Source of the DNA: Brevundimonas denitrificans
GTDB taxonomy: Bacteria; Pseudomonadota; Alphaproteobacteria; Caulobacterales; Caulobacteraceae
Assembly: GCF_030160755.1 (NCBI RefSeq)
Contig: NZ_BSOY01000017.1
Coordinates: 1 to 41,414, forward strand
Direction: 5' to 3'
DNA: 41,414 nt
The translations under genes were made by a program, and so were the position numbers. The notes beneath the pieces are model-generated. The model ran no database searches. It was not told the DNA's origin and worked only from the letters and a program-made list of their open reading frames with translations. Below, in pieces: positions 8,545 through 16,347 of the stretch (positions are counted from its first letter, which is position 1; each line of letters opens with the position of its first letter).

Positions 8545-8997
8545 GTGAGTGGCTTTTTCTACGTCCTGGACGAGACCGCACGGATTCTGTTCGTCGACGA
8601 CGACCCGATCCTGCGCGAGTTCGCCCAGGTCAATCTGGCCTCGCCCAAGGCCGCGGTCGATGTGGCGGCGGACGGCGCCGAGGCCCTGCGCAGCCTGGCC
8701 GCCTGCCCGTACGACATCGTTCTGCTCGATCTCGAAATGCCGGTGTTGAACGGTTTCGACACCCTGGCCAGACTTCGCGCCGATCCGCGCACCCGGGACC
8801 TGGCCGTCATCGTCCAGACCGGACGGGAGGATGTCGAGGCCATCGACAAGGCCTTCCGGCTCGGCGCCACCTCCTTCGTCACCAAGCCCCTGAACTGGCG
8901 TTTGCTGACCTACCAGATCCTCTATGTCCTCAGGGCGTCTCGCGCCGAGCGCCATCTGCAGTCGGCTGCGGCCGCCGGCTCGTGTCAGGCCGCATGA
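8545..8997 (+). CDS. single-domain response regulator
   Basis: A 150-residue receiver protein: D18-D20 (LFVDDDPILRE), phospho-acceptor D62 (DIVLLDLEMP), Thr/Gly switch region (VIVQTGRED) and Lys in FVTKP. The last roughly 25 residues are a helix and Ala-rich tail, not an output domain. The GTG start at 8545 is preferred: it has AAGGGG seven bases upstream, whereas the in-frame ATG at 8524 has no ribosome binding site. Its stop overlaps the next ATG (ATGA at 8994), so it is translationally coupled to the TadG-like gene. It faces the hybrid kinase and may be a second target of its HPt domain. Confidence 0.88.
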   Translation: MSGFFYVLDETARILFVDDDPILREFAQVNLASPKAAVDVAADGAEALRSLAACPYDIVLLDLEMPVLNGFDTLARLRADPRTRDLAVIVQTGREDVEAIDKAFRLGATSFVTKPLNWRLLTYQILYVLRASRAERHLQSAAAAGSCQAA

Positions 8998-10262
8998 AAG
9001 CCGCCGGCGCCTTCCCTCGCGCCCTGGGCGCCTGGCTGGCCCGGTTTCGCTCGGACGTCGGAGGCAATATCGCGCTGACCGCCGCCCTCGTCGGACCGGC
9101 GGTGATTCTGCTCGGCGTCGGGGCGATCGACCTGCTGGCGGTGAGTTCCGCGCATGGAAGGCTCCAGAGCATCGCCGACGCCGGCGCGCTGGCGGGCGCG
9201 CCCCATCTCGCCCTGGCCACCGACGGCGCCGGCGCCAAGGAGCGGGCGGCATCCTTCGTCGTCGGCGAAATCAGCCAGTGGGAGGACGCGCCCGACTATG
9301 TGGGAACCTATGAGGTCGTCGAACAGGGCGGTCAGCGCGCGATCCGGGTCCTGCTCCGCGGTCACCGGCCGTCGTTCTTCGCCAACATGCTGCCGCCGGG
9401 CGGCTGGAATTTCGTCGGAGAGGCAACCGCGACCTCGGTCGGACTGGTGCCGCTCTGCGTGCTGATCACCGGGGACGACCGGGCCAAGATGCTGAACATC
9501 AAGGATGCGAGCCGGCTGACCGCGCCCGCCTGCATGGTCCACTCCAACCACGACATCCTCGTTGAGGGCGGCTCGATCACGGGGGCGGCGGTCCAGGCCG
9601 TCACATCGGCCCGCGGGACGATATCGCCGTCTCCCGGCACGGGCGCGGCGCCGATCGACGATCCGTTCGCCAATCTTGACCTCACCCGGGAACGGCGGCT
9701 GGACTGTACGCTCGGCCGCGCGCTCGAGCCCCTCAGGCTGGCTGCGGGCAGCCGGCGGATTCCGGCCGGCGTGCATTGCGGCGGCATGACCATTTCGGGG
9801 TCGGCGACGGTCGTCCTCGAGCCCGGAGAGCACTGGTTCCTGGGCGGACACCTGGTCATCATGGAGAACGCCCGGCTGGAAGGCGACGACGTCGTCCTGT
9901 TCTTCGACCAGGCGTCCAAATTCGAGTTCAAGGACAGCGCCCTGGTGCGGCTGGCCGGACGGACCGAGGGCCCCTACGCCGGCATCGTCATGGGGGCGAC
10001 GCGCGACAACAGGCAGGATTTCATCATCTCCAGCGACAACGTCGAGAGCCTGCTCGGGGTCGTCTACGTCCCCGCCGCCACGATGATCGTCGAAGGCACG
10101 GCCGACGTCGCGCGGGACAGCGCCTGGACCGTCATCGTGGCGCACAGCCTTCAGATGAAGGGCTCGCCGTCCCTCTACATCAACGCCGACTACAACGCGA
10201 CAAGCGTGCCGGTGCCGGCCGGCGTGGGCCCAAGGACCGGCGGCAGCCGGCTTATCGAGTGA
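8994..10262 (+). CDS. TadG-like envelope protein
   Basis: A 422-residue protein with the N-terminal TadE/TadG-like signature: a short basic stretch, GGNIALTAALVGPAVILLGVGA (TM about 23-45), then DLLAVSSAHGRLQSIADAGALAGA, the usual pilin-like N-terminus in which the helix continues into the periplasm. The remaining roughly 350 residues are periplasmic, with a few cysteines (PLCVLIT, PACMVHSN, LDCTLG, VHCGGM) and a repetitive beta-rich part (MTISGSATVVLEPGEHWFLGG, MENARLEGDDVVLFF, FKDSALVRLAG) resembling a beta-helix. TadG proteins belong to Flp/Tad pilus systems, but no other tad gene is near. It begins inside the stop of the receiver gene and is followed by a small membrane protein 14 bases on. 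Confidence 0.75.
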   Translation: MKAAGAFPRALGAWLARFRSDVGGNIALTAALVGPAVILLGVGAIDLLAVSSAHGRLQSIADAGALAGAPHLALATDGAGAKERAASFVVGEISQWEDAPDYVGTYEVVEQGGQRAIRVLLRGHRPSFFANMLPPGGWNFVGEATATSVGLVPLCVLITGDDRAKMLNIKDASRLTAPACMVHSNHDILVEGGSITGAAVQAVTSARGTISPSPGTGAAPIDDPFANLDLTRERRLDCTLGRALEPLRLAAGSRRIPAGVHCGGMTISGSATVVLEPGEHWFLGGHLVIMENARLEGDDVVLFFDQASKFEFKDSALVRLAGRTEGPYAGIVMGATRDNRQDFIISSDNVESLLGVVYVPAATMIVEGTADVARDSAWTVIVAHSLQMKGSPSLYINADYNATSVPVPAGVGPRTGGSRLIE

Positions 10263-10276
10263 GGCAGGAAGAAACC

Positions 10277-10675
10277 ATGGCCATGGAAGCTGAACTGCTG
10301 GCGGAGCGCGATGAAACGCCCGCGCCGAAAGAACGCCGGGCGCGGGCCGAACGGCGCGGTCCGGATCGCCGGCGGGAGGGCAACCGGATCAATCCGAAAG
10401 CGCCGCGACGGTCGCTGCTGAAACCCTTGGGCGCCTTCGGCGTGGCCTTCAGCGCCGCGACATTCATCCTCACCCTGATGGCGGGAGAAGCGGCGGGCGC
10501 GCGGGCGACCATGGGCATCATCGCCTTCGAGGCCGCCGTCCTCCTCACGTCCTTCATCCTGCTCGCAATGGGCGCGATCGAGGCGCGGCTGATCGAGATT
10601 CGCCTGGAGCTGATGATGCTGAACGGCGGGACGCGCGGCGCGGATCGCCGCGGCCCGGACCGCCGGGAGGAGTAG
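10277..10675 (+). CDS. small two-helix membrane protein with paired RRGPDRR motifs
   Basis: A 132-residue protein I do not recognise. The N-terminal 50 residues are highly charged and basic (KERRARAERRGPDRRREG). Two hydrophobic helices follow (about 52-72 and 78-98), then an amphipathic helix (IEARLIEIRLELMML). The C-terminus ends in DRRGPDRREE. The motif RRGPDRR therefore occurs at both ends, which with two membrane passes would place both on the same side, probably the cytoplasm. AGGAAG precedes the ATG at 10277. It is probably co-transcribed with the TadG-like gene. Confidence 0.65.
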   Translation: MAMEAELLAERDETPAPKERRARAERRGPDRRREGNRINPKAPRRSLLKPLGAFGVAFSAATFILTLMAGEAAGARATMGIIAFEAAVLLTSFILLAMGAIEARLIEIRLELMMLNGGTRGADRRGPDRREE

Positions 10676-10719
10676 GCCGCGCTTCTTTCCGCGGGCGCCG
10701 GGACTGTGAGGCTTTCGGG

Positions 10720-10747
10720 TTGCGCGGGCCGCCGTCGCCTTTAGGCT
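10720..10747 (+). promoter_or_regulatory. candidate promoter of the M1 peptidase gene
   Basis: TTGCGC (10720-10725) and TAGGCT (10742-10747), 16 bases apart, lie in the 98-bp gap just before the peptidase gene. Both hexamers are imperfect. Confidence 0.3.
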
Positions 10748-10773
10748 GAGGTCGTCGTCCCGGGGAGTCAGCC

Positions 10774-12537
10774 GTGTCCTTCAAAGCCTGCCGCGCCCTC
10801 CTCACGGGCGTATCCATGCTCGCCCTCGCCGCCTGCGCCACGGCGTCGGTCTCGCAGGAAGTCGTTCCCGCTGTCGCCGAGCCGGTCGCGGTCCAGACGC
10901 CGGTGCGCGAATCGACCGCCTTCACCCTCGGCACCGACCAGCCGCGCACGCCTGAACAACTGGCCATGTCGTTCGACAAGGCGGACCTGTCGATCCGGGT
11001 CATGCCCGAGACGAAGACCATCGACGCCGTCGCCGTGCTGGACTTCACCGCCACCGCGCCGGTGACGGCCGTGGTGGTCGAGCTGGACACGCTGCTGACG
11101 GTGACCTCGGTGCAGGTCGACGGCGACGAATTGTCGGCCGACGACGAATGGGACAATCCCGAGGGCCGGATGACGATCCGGCTGGGACGCACCCTCGCGA
11201 CCGGAGAGACGGTGTCGGTCCGCATCGCCTATTCGGGGGCGCCCCGCGTGGCGCCCCAGGCGCCGTGGGACGGAGGTTTCGTCTGGGCCGCCACGGCGGA
11301 CGGATCGCCGTGGATCGCCACCGCCGTCCAGCCCGAGGGCTGCGACATCTTCTGGCCCTGTATCGACCATCCGCTGGCGGAGCCGAAGCGGGTGGACCTG
11401 CACATCACCGTGCCGTCGAACCTGTCGGCGCCCTCGAACGGGCGGTTCATGGGCACGGTCGATCACGGCGACGGCTGGACCACCTGGAACTGGAGCGCCG
11501 CCAATCCGAACACCTATGCGATCGCCCTGAACATCGGGCCGTATGACGAGGTGCGCAGCGACTATCAGAGCCGGTTCGGCAATGTGATCCCGATCTCCTA
11601 CTGGCATCTGCGGTCCGACGATCCGGCCAAGGTCGCGGCCCTGTTCGCCCAGTTCGCGCCGATGATGGACTTCTACGAATCCACGGTCGGCCCCTACCCC
11701 TTCGGCGACGAGAAGATGGGGGTGGTGGAGACGCCACACCTGGGCATGGAGCACCAGACCATCAACGCCTATGGCAACGCCTACAAGCTGGACGGCAAGG
11801 GCTATGACTGGTTGCTGCACCACGAACTGGCCCACGAGTGGTTCGGCAACCAGATGACCAACCGCAACTCGGACGACATGTGGCTGCACGAGGGCCTGGG
11901 CAGCTATATGCAGCCGCTGTATCTGCGCTGGCTGCACGGCGAACGCTATATGCAGGCCGAACTGCAGGAGCAGCGCCGCGACCTGATCAACCGGTTCGCC
12001 GTCGTCTCGGGGGCCGAGCGGTCCGAGGACGAGGTCTACAAGAGCGACGTCGGGCCGGGACTGGACCTGTACAACAAGGGATCGTTGATCGCCCATTCGC
12101 TGCGGATGCTGATCGGGGACGAGGCCTTCTTCCGTTCGGTGACGCGGCTGGTCTACGGGACCCCTGACCCGAGGCCCGGCGATTTCGCCCCGCGCTACGG
12201 CACGACCGATGAGTTCCTCGCCATCGTCAACGCGGAGTCAGGACAGGATCTGACCTGGTTCTTCCGCGGCTACCTCTACCAGGCCGCCCTGCCCGAACTG
12301 CGCCAGACGAGGGAGGCCGGCGAACTGGCGCTGGAATGGATCACCGGCGACGCCGGGGCCTTCCCCATGCCGGTGGAGGTCGAGGTGGATGGCGTTCGGC
12401 AGACAGTCGTCATGACCGGCGGACGCGGCCGCATCGCGGTTCCGGCTCGGGCGCATGTCCTGATCGACCCCGACAACAAGGTGCTGCGCCGCGATGTGTT
12501 CCTCGAGGAATGGAAGGCGGCGGGTTCGCCGAACTAG
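10774..12537 (+). CDS. M1 family aminopeptidase lipoprotein
   Basis: A 587-residue zinc metallopeptidase of the M1 (gluzincin) family. The signal peptide ends in lipobox LAAC with acyl Cys at residue 21, so the enzyme is a membrane-anchored lipoprotein. Zinc ligands are H350 and H354 of HELAHEW and E373 of WLHEG, exactly 18 residues after H354. The exopeptidase loop reads LGMEHQT, where classical M1 enzymes have GxMEN. The N-terminal beta domain (about 50-230) binds substrate; the C-terminal helical domain of long M1 enzymes is missing, so this is a short M1 type. Start is GTG with GGGGAG upstream. Its stop shares the palindrome CTAG with the stop of the convergent transglutaminase gene. Confidence 0.9.
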   Translation: MSFKACRALLTGVSMLALAACATASVSQEVVPAVAEPVAVQTPVRESTAFTLGTDQPRTPEQLAMSFDKADLSIRVMPETKTIDAVAVLDFTATAPVTAVVVELDTLLTVTSVQVDGDELSADDEWDNPEGRMTIRLGRTLATGETVSVRIAYSGAPRVAPQAPWDGGFVWAATADGSPWIATAVQPEGCDIFWPCIDHPLAEPKRVDLHITVPSNLSAPSNGRFMGTVDHGDGWTTWNWSAANPNTYAIALNIGPYDEVRSDYQSRFGNVIPISYWHLRSDDPAKVAALFAQFAPMMDFYESTVGPYPFGDEKMGVVETPHLGMEHQTINAYGNAYKLDGKGYDWLLHHELAHEWFGNQMTNRNSDDMWLHEGLGSYMQPLYLRWLHGERYMQAELQEQRRDLINRFAVVSGAERSEDEVYKSDVGPGLDLYNKGSLIAHSLRMLIGDEAFFRSVTRLVYGTPDPRPGDFAPRYGTTDEFLAIVNAESGQDLTWFFRGYLYQAALPELRQTREAGELALEWITGDAGAFPMPVEVEVDGVRQTVVMTGGRGRIAVPARAHVLIDPDNKVLRRDVFLEEWKAAGSPN

Positions 12538-13310
12538 ATCGCCTCGGCCCTGACCGACTGGCGCACCAGCTGGCACGAGCCCTGGGTGGTCAGGAAGGCG
12601 ATGTCGGCGGCGTCGCGTCCACAGGCGATGCGGACCAGTCCCTCGACCGGCGCGAGGCCCGTCGGATCGACCAGCCACCAGCCGTTCGACAGCCAGACCT
12701 CGAAAATGGCGTGGAAGTCCGGCGGGTTCAGTTGATGCGCAAACGCGCTGACCGCCCGCGCCGGAATGCCCGAGGCGCGGCACAGGGTGATGCCCATGTG
12801 GGTGAAGTCGCGGCACACCCCGGCGCGGTCGATGAAGGTGCGCGCCGCCGTCGTTTCGCTGTCAGATGCGCCCGGCTCGTAGTCGATCTCGGCCTTGATC
12901 CAGTCGAGGATCTTCAGCACCCGGTCGCCGCCGACCGTGCCGCCGAAGGTGCGTTCCGCGAACCGTCCGAACTGGTCCGAGGGGCAATAGCGGCTGGGGT
13001 TGAGATAGGTCAGGACCTCGGCCGGCAGGTCGTTCCAGTCATGCTGGACGGTCACCGGCGGCAGGCCCTTGAGCACGCCGTTGTCGACCACCGCCTCATA
13101 GGCCAGGGCCACCTCGCCCGAGAGGTGGGCGCGCAGGGTCCGCGCCCCGAACTCCACGTCCTCATCCTGGATGAAGTCGGTCGCCGGGGTGGTGGTCAGG
13201 CTTTCCTCTAGAATGGTCTGGCCGGGCCAGTGGGCGACCTGAATCTTGTAGATGGCGTCGGTCGGCGGATCGAAGCGATAGACCAGGTCGGCGCGGACGC
13301 GGATTTTCAT
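12534..13310 (-). CDS. transglutaminase-like cysteine protease family protein
   Basis: A 258-residue cytosolic protein of the bacterial transglutaminase-like superfamily. The N-terminal beta-rich domain (about 1-115) resembles the N-terminal region of this family (VRADLVYRFDPPTDAIYKIQ). The catalytic core has C166 (AGVCRDFTH), H200 (FHAIFEVW) and D215 (LVDPTG), a complete Cys-His-Asp triad. There is no signal peptide. Members are mostly uncharacterised and may be amidases or proteases; substrate unknown. A small hypothetical gene lies 32 bases upstream on the same strand. The ATG at 13310 has only a weak ribosome binding site. Confidence 0.87.
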   Translation of the reverse strand: MKIRVRADLVYRFDPPTDAIYKIQVAHWPGQTILEESLTTTPATDFIQDEDVEFGARTLRAHLSGEVALAYEAVVDNGVLKGLPPVTVQHDWNDLPAEVLTYLNPSRYCPSDQFGRFAERTFGGTVGGDRVLKILDWIKAEIDYEPGASDSETTAARTFIDRAGVCRDFTHMGITLCRASGIPARAVSAFAHQLNPPDFHAIFEVWLSNGWWLVDPTGLAPVEGLVRIACGRDAADIAFLTTQGSCQLVRQSVRAEAI

Positions 13311-13342
13311 GAGGGCTCGACTGAAGCAGGACGGGCCTGACG

Positions 13343-13630
13343 TCAACGGCGTGGGCGCCCCCGCCGTTCCGCAGGAGAAGCGCACGGCCGCCCTGAAGTC
13401 GCCGCGTCCGGGCCCTCGGCCTCCGGGTCGCGATCCCTGGGAGCCGGCCGGGGCTGATCGTCGTCGGAAACCGCCTGGGCCTGCACGACCTCTCCGCGGC
13501 GGGGCAACCAGCCGCAGGCGCGGTCTCGCCAGACCTCCCCGATCACATAGAAGCCCCGGCTGGCGAGCGCCGCAACAAGGCCCGCGCGCTCGTAGGCGGC
13601 CAGGATTCGACGCTTCTCCACGTTGTTCAT
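13343..13630 (-). CDS. small hypothetical protein
   Basis: A 95-residue protein of unknown function. The first 45 residues are well ordered (MNNVEKRRILAAYERAGLV, then ALASRGFYVIGEVWRD, RACGWLP) and look like a small helix-strand domain. The rest is low-complexity, rich in Arg, Pro and Asp, and may be disordered. AGGAGG lies 11 bases before the ATG at 13630. It is co-oriented with, and 32 bases upstream of, the transglutaminase-like gene. Coding status is likely but not certain because the C-terminal half is weak. Confidence 0.5.
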   Translation of the reverse strand: MNNVEKRRILAAYERAGLVAALASRGFYVIGEVWRDRACGWLPRRGEVVQAQAVSDDDQPRPAPRDRDPEAEGPDAATSGRPCASPAERRGRPRR

Positions 13631-13765
13631 TTCCGAGCCGCCTCCTCTGCGGGAAACGACAGATCGCGACGCCCGTTCCTGTGTCGACATCCGCACATTG
13701 CGCGGAGGCTCCGGCATTGCGCGGGCGCAAGACAGGGCCGCCTCCCATGCCGTACCCTGCGCCGG

Positions 13766-14173
13766 ATGAATGACAACTCGCATTTCCGGCAGCTTCTGGC
13801 CGCCGCCGCCGCCCAGTCCGAACCGCAACGTCTGCTGTTTGTCTTCGCCGTCGCCGAATTGCCCGACCGCCCCACGCCTGAACAGAGGGAGCGCTTCGAG
13901 TCAGGCCGCGGTGGAACGCTTGCGCCGCTGATGTGCGTCGACAAGGCGCCGCAGGACCTCGCGGACTTCCCGGCCCTGGTCTCGGAAGCCGAGCGGGCCG
14001 GCCCGCCGTGGAGCGTGGTGTTCGCCGCAAGCCTGTCCGGTCAGGCCGGGCGTCCGCCCGACAAGGCCCGGATCGAGCTCGCCCTGGAGACCATGACCGC
14101 GGCCGTGCGCGACGGCCGGTTTGACGGGTTCGCCGCCTATGGACCGCAGGGCGAGTTCCTCGAAATCGGATAA
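13766..14173 (+). CDS. conserved small protein of unknown function
   Basis: A 135-residue soluble protein. Features: MNDNSHFRQLLAAAAAQ, LLFVFAVAELPD, ESGRGGTLAPLMCVDK, PPWSVVFAASLSG and a C-terminal ALETMTAAVRDGRFDGFAAY. From memory, close relatives are common in proteobacteria and often labelled ribonucleotide reductase subunit alpha; nothing here supports that label, since it lacks every catalytic element of a reductase. The single Cys in LMCVDK is a conserved-looking residue. It is divergent from the 13630 gene across 135 bases and is followed by the control region of the decarboxylase-moa operon. Confidence 0.75.
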   Translation: MNDNSHFRQLLAAAAAQSEPQRLLFVFAVAELPDRPTPEQRERFESGRGGTLAPLMCVDKAPQDLADFPALVSEAERAGPPWSVVFAASLSGQAGRPPDKARIELALETMTAAVRDGRFDGFAAYGPQGEFLEIG

Positions 14174-14219
14174 GACAGTGGAGTCTGCCCGACCTCTTTG
14201 ACGGGGTTCGTCCGGGCAA

Positions 14220-14233
14220 TTGATCGATGCCAA
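14220..14233. promoter_or_regulatory. degenerate FNR-type box upstream of the decarboxylase-moa operon
   Basis: TTGATCGATGCCAA matches 8 of the 10 defined positions of TTGAT-N4-ATCAA. A GTAAGT at 14255-14260 stands in for a -10, with its T 29.5 bases from the box centre, the same distance as the TAGG cores at ytfE and narK1. The box is weaker than the others in the window. A TTGACG at 14198-14203 could instead be a sigma -35. Confidence 0.4.
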
Positions 14234-14244
14234 ACCGGTTTGGC
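14229..14244. repeat. 16-bp perfect palindrome (possible operator)
   Basis: GCCAAACCGGTTTGGC is a perfect inverted repeat without spacer. It lies 61 bases before the decarboxylase ATG and overlaps the right half of the degenerate FNR-type box. It is not followed by a T-tract and is too short to be a terminator, so an operator for a dimeric regulator is the more natural reading. Confidence 0.5.
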
Positions 14245-14305
14245 GGTCCAGGCTGTAAGTCCATCGGACCGGCCCGTCCGGGGCGTAGAGGCAACCGAAT
14301 TCCCC

Positions 14306-16084
14306 ATGACCGCAGACCCGGCGCGCGAACTCGTCCGCACCTATTTTCCCGGCGCGCGATCGGAAAACGAACGCCGGCTGCGCGGCGAGATCGACGCCAC
14401 GCTCGACCACTGGTTTCGATGGCGCTCCGGCCGGTTCGAGGACAGCGCCTCGCACTGCGCGCCAACTGCCGCCGATTCTCCCGCGCGCGAGGGTGATCTG
14501 CTCGGGCGCCGGTTGCTGACGCTCTGCGACGCCCTGACGGCGGAAACGCCGACCTTCTCCCCCCGCTACATCGCCCACATGAAGGCCGATCTGTCCCTGC
14601 CTGGCCTGCTGGGGTGGTTCGCGGCGATGCTGCACAATCCCAACAACAGTTCGCGCGACGCCAGCCGGGTCGGCAGCGTGATCGAGACCGAGGCCATCGC
14701 CGCCCTGGCCGGAATGCTGGGCTATGATCCCGCGCGGGCCCAAGGGCATTTCACCTCCGGCGGGACGGTGGCCAATTTCGAGGCGGTCTGGCGCGCGCGC
14801 TACAGGCTGGACCACTGGCTCGCCCTCGCGCTGCATGTCTCCGAAACGACCGGCGAGACACTGGATCCCTTCGCCGCGGCCCATATGGGGTGGGAACAGT
14901 TCCGCAGGCTGCAGATCGCCCACGCGGTGTCGGACGATGTCCTGAAGTCCTGCAGCGCGGCGGCGTCCAATCCTGGCGACGTCTGGCGTCGGATCAGCCG
15001 GGCCTCGGGGCGGGCCTACCGGGGGCCGGTGATGCTGGTTCCCGGAAATCGGCACTATTCCTGGAGCAAGTCGGCCAATGTCTTCGGCCTGGGCGGGGAG
15101 GCGATCTGGAGCGTGGCCCTGGACAAGGGCGGACATCTGGACCTCGCCGATTTCGAACGCCGGGTGGAAAGCGCCCGGGCTGACGGAAGGCCGATCCTGA
15201 TGGCCGTCGCCGTGGCCGGCGCCACCGAGACCGGGGCCGTTGACCCTCTCCACCGCCTGTATGACCGGCTGGACCTGTGGCGGGCGGAGCGGGGCTGGCG
15301 CATCTGGCGCCATGTCGACGCAGCCTATGGCGGGTTCCTCCGGGCCATGCTGGACGGCCCCTCCGAGGCGGCGCTGACCCCGGAGACCGCCGCCGCGCTG
15401 CGCGCCATGGGGCGGTCGGATTCGATCACCATCGACCCGCACAAACTGGGCTATGTGCCCTATGCCTGCGGCGCCTTCCTGACGCCGGACGCGGAACATT
15501 ACGCCGTCTCCGCCTTTGACGCCCCCTATCTGGACCGGCCCGAACTGGGCGAGGGAAAATGGTCGTCGACGCTTGAAGGGTCGCGATCAGCGGCGGGCGC
15601 GGCGGCGACCTGGCTGACGGCGGAAACCCTGGGCTTCGGCGCCGACGGCCTCGGGTCGTTGATGGCCGCCACGCTTGAGGCGCGCCAGGCGTTCGAGGCC
15701 GCCGTGCGGGAGGCCGTCCCGGAAGCGCGATTCCTGCCCGCCGACAGCAATATCGCCTGCTTCTCGCTGGCCCGGCCCGACGAGGCGCTGAGTCTTTCCA
15801 ACGCCCGGACCCAGGCCGTCTTTGACTATTTCCAGAGATCGCCCCATTTCGCCGTGTCCAAGACGACCCTGGGCGTCGACAACGCCGCGCTCATCGCCGA
15901 CTTGCTCAGCGGCCACGGCGGCTACAATGACCGACCGGAGAGTGAGGCCGGGATGCTGGTGATCCGCTGCGTCTTCATGAATCCCTATTGGTCCGAACCC
16001 TCGGTGCGGCACGACCTGCTGCCGCGCTTCATCGAGGAGTTGCGCCAGGCCCTGGCGGAACCAAACGAAGCGCAGGCGGCGTGA
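14306..16084 (+). CDS. PLP-dependent group II decarboxylase
   Basis: A 592-residue pyridoxal-phosphate enzyme. PLP-binding lysine is K380 in IDPHKLGYVPYACGA; the cofactor pocket is also seen in HFTSGGTVANFEA and HVDAAYGG. The segment FSPRYIAHMKADLSLP ... MLHNPNNSSRDAS resembles long (about 600-residue) tyrosine decarboxylases of the TDC type more than the glutamate decarboxylases. The likely reaction is decarboxylation of an aromatic or acidic amino acid; the substrate is not decided by the sequence. The start at MTADPARELV is chosen because an in-frame ATG 36 codons earlier would begin upstream of the control elements at 14220-14260. One base separates its stop from the first possible moaD ATG, so it heads the Moco operon. 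Confidence 0.85.
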   Translation: MTADPARELVRTYFPGARSENERRLRGEIDATLDHWFRWRSGRFEDSASHCAPTAADSPAREGDLLGRRLLTLCDALTAETPTFSPRYIAHMKADLSLPGLLGWFAAMLHNPNNSSRDASRVGSVIETEAIAALAGMLGYDPARAQGHFTSGGTVANFEAVWRARYRLDHWLALALHVSETTGETLDPFAAAHMGWEQFRRLQIAHAVSDDVLKSCSAAASNPGDVWRRISRASGRAYRGPVMLVPGNRHYSWSKSANVFGLGGEAIWSVALDKGGHLDLADFERRVESARADGRPILMAVAVAGATETGAVDPLHRLYDRLDLWRAERGWRIWRHVDAAYGGFLRAMLDGPSEAALTPETAAALRAMGRSDSITIDPHKLGYVPYACGAFLTPDAEHYAVSAFDAPYLDRPELGEGKWSSTLEGSRSAAGAAATWLTAETLGFGADGLGSLMAATLEARQAFEAAVREAVPEARFLPADSNIACFSLARPDEALSLSNARTQAVFDYFQRSPHFAVSKTTLGVDNAALIADLLSGHGGYNDRPESEAGMLVIRCVFMNPYWSEPSVRHDLLPRFIEELRQALAEPNEAQAA

Positions 16085-16097
16085 TATGGAGACGACC

Positions 16098-16346
16098 ATG
16101 ACCCGCATCCTGTTTTTCGGCCGGGTCGGCGAGCGCCTCGGCCCGGAGGGCCGCCTGGACCTGCCGGCGGAGGGGCTTCCGGTCCGGGAGATCCGTCGCC
16201 TGCTGGCGGAGCGCGACGAGGTCGCGGCCGGCGCCCTGCTGCGCCCGGACGTCCGCGCCTCGGTCGATCTGGTCGTGGTCGGTGAGGACGCCCTGGCCCG
16301 GCCGGACCAGGAGATCGCCTTCTTCTCCCTTTTTTCGGGGGGCTGA
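16098..16346 (+). CDS. moaD: molybdopterin synthase sulfur carrier subunit MoaD
   Basis: An 82-residue ubiquitin-fold sulfur carrier. It opens with ILFFGRVGERLG and ends in the Gly-Gly tail that is adenylated and thiocarboxylated before sulfur is passed to precursor Z in the MoaDE complex. The last residues read AFFSLFSGG, where the family usually has a Pro-Pro pair before the tail. The ATG at 16098 is preferred over one at 16086 because GGAG at 16088-16091 is correctly spaced for it. moaE follows after one base. No moeB is visible in the window. Confidence 0.88.
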   Translation: MTRILFFGRVGERLGPEGRLDLPAEGLPVREIRRLLAERDEVAAGALLRPDVRASVDLVVVGEDALARPDQEIAFFSLFSGG

Positions 16347-16347
16347 G

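Noticed and set aside
8475..8993. In-frame N-terminal extension of the TadG-like protein
   Set aside because: It overlaps the receiver gene in another frame and has no signal or domain; the ATG at 8994 overlaps the receiver stop and opens the TadG-like N-terminus.
13311..14465. Possible 385-residue N-terminal extension of the transglutaminase-like protein
   Set aside because: The extension is Arg/Pro-rich, lies over other genes and has no family match; the protein proper begins at 13310.
13901..15499. Minus-strand open frame across the decarboxylase gene
   Set aside because: The PLP decarboxylase on the plus strand explains the sequence; the reverse translation is Gly/Arg-rich without motifs.
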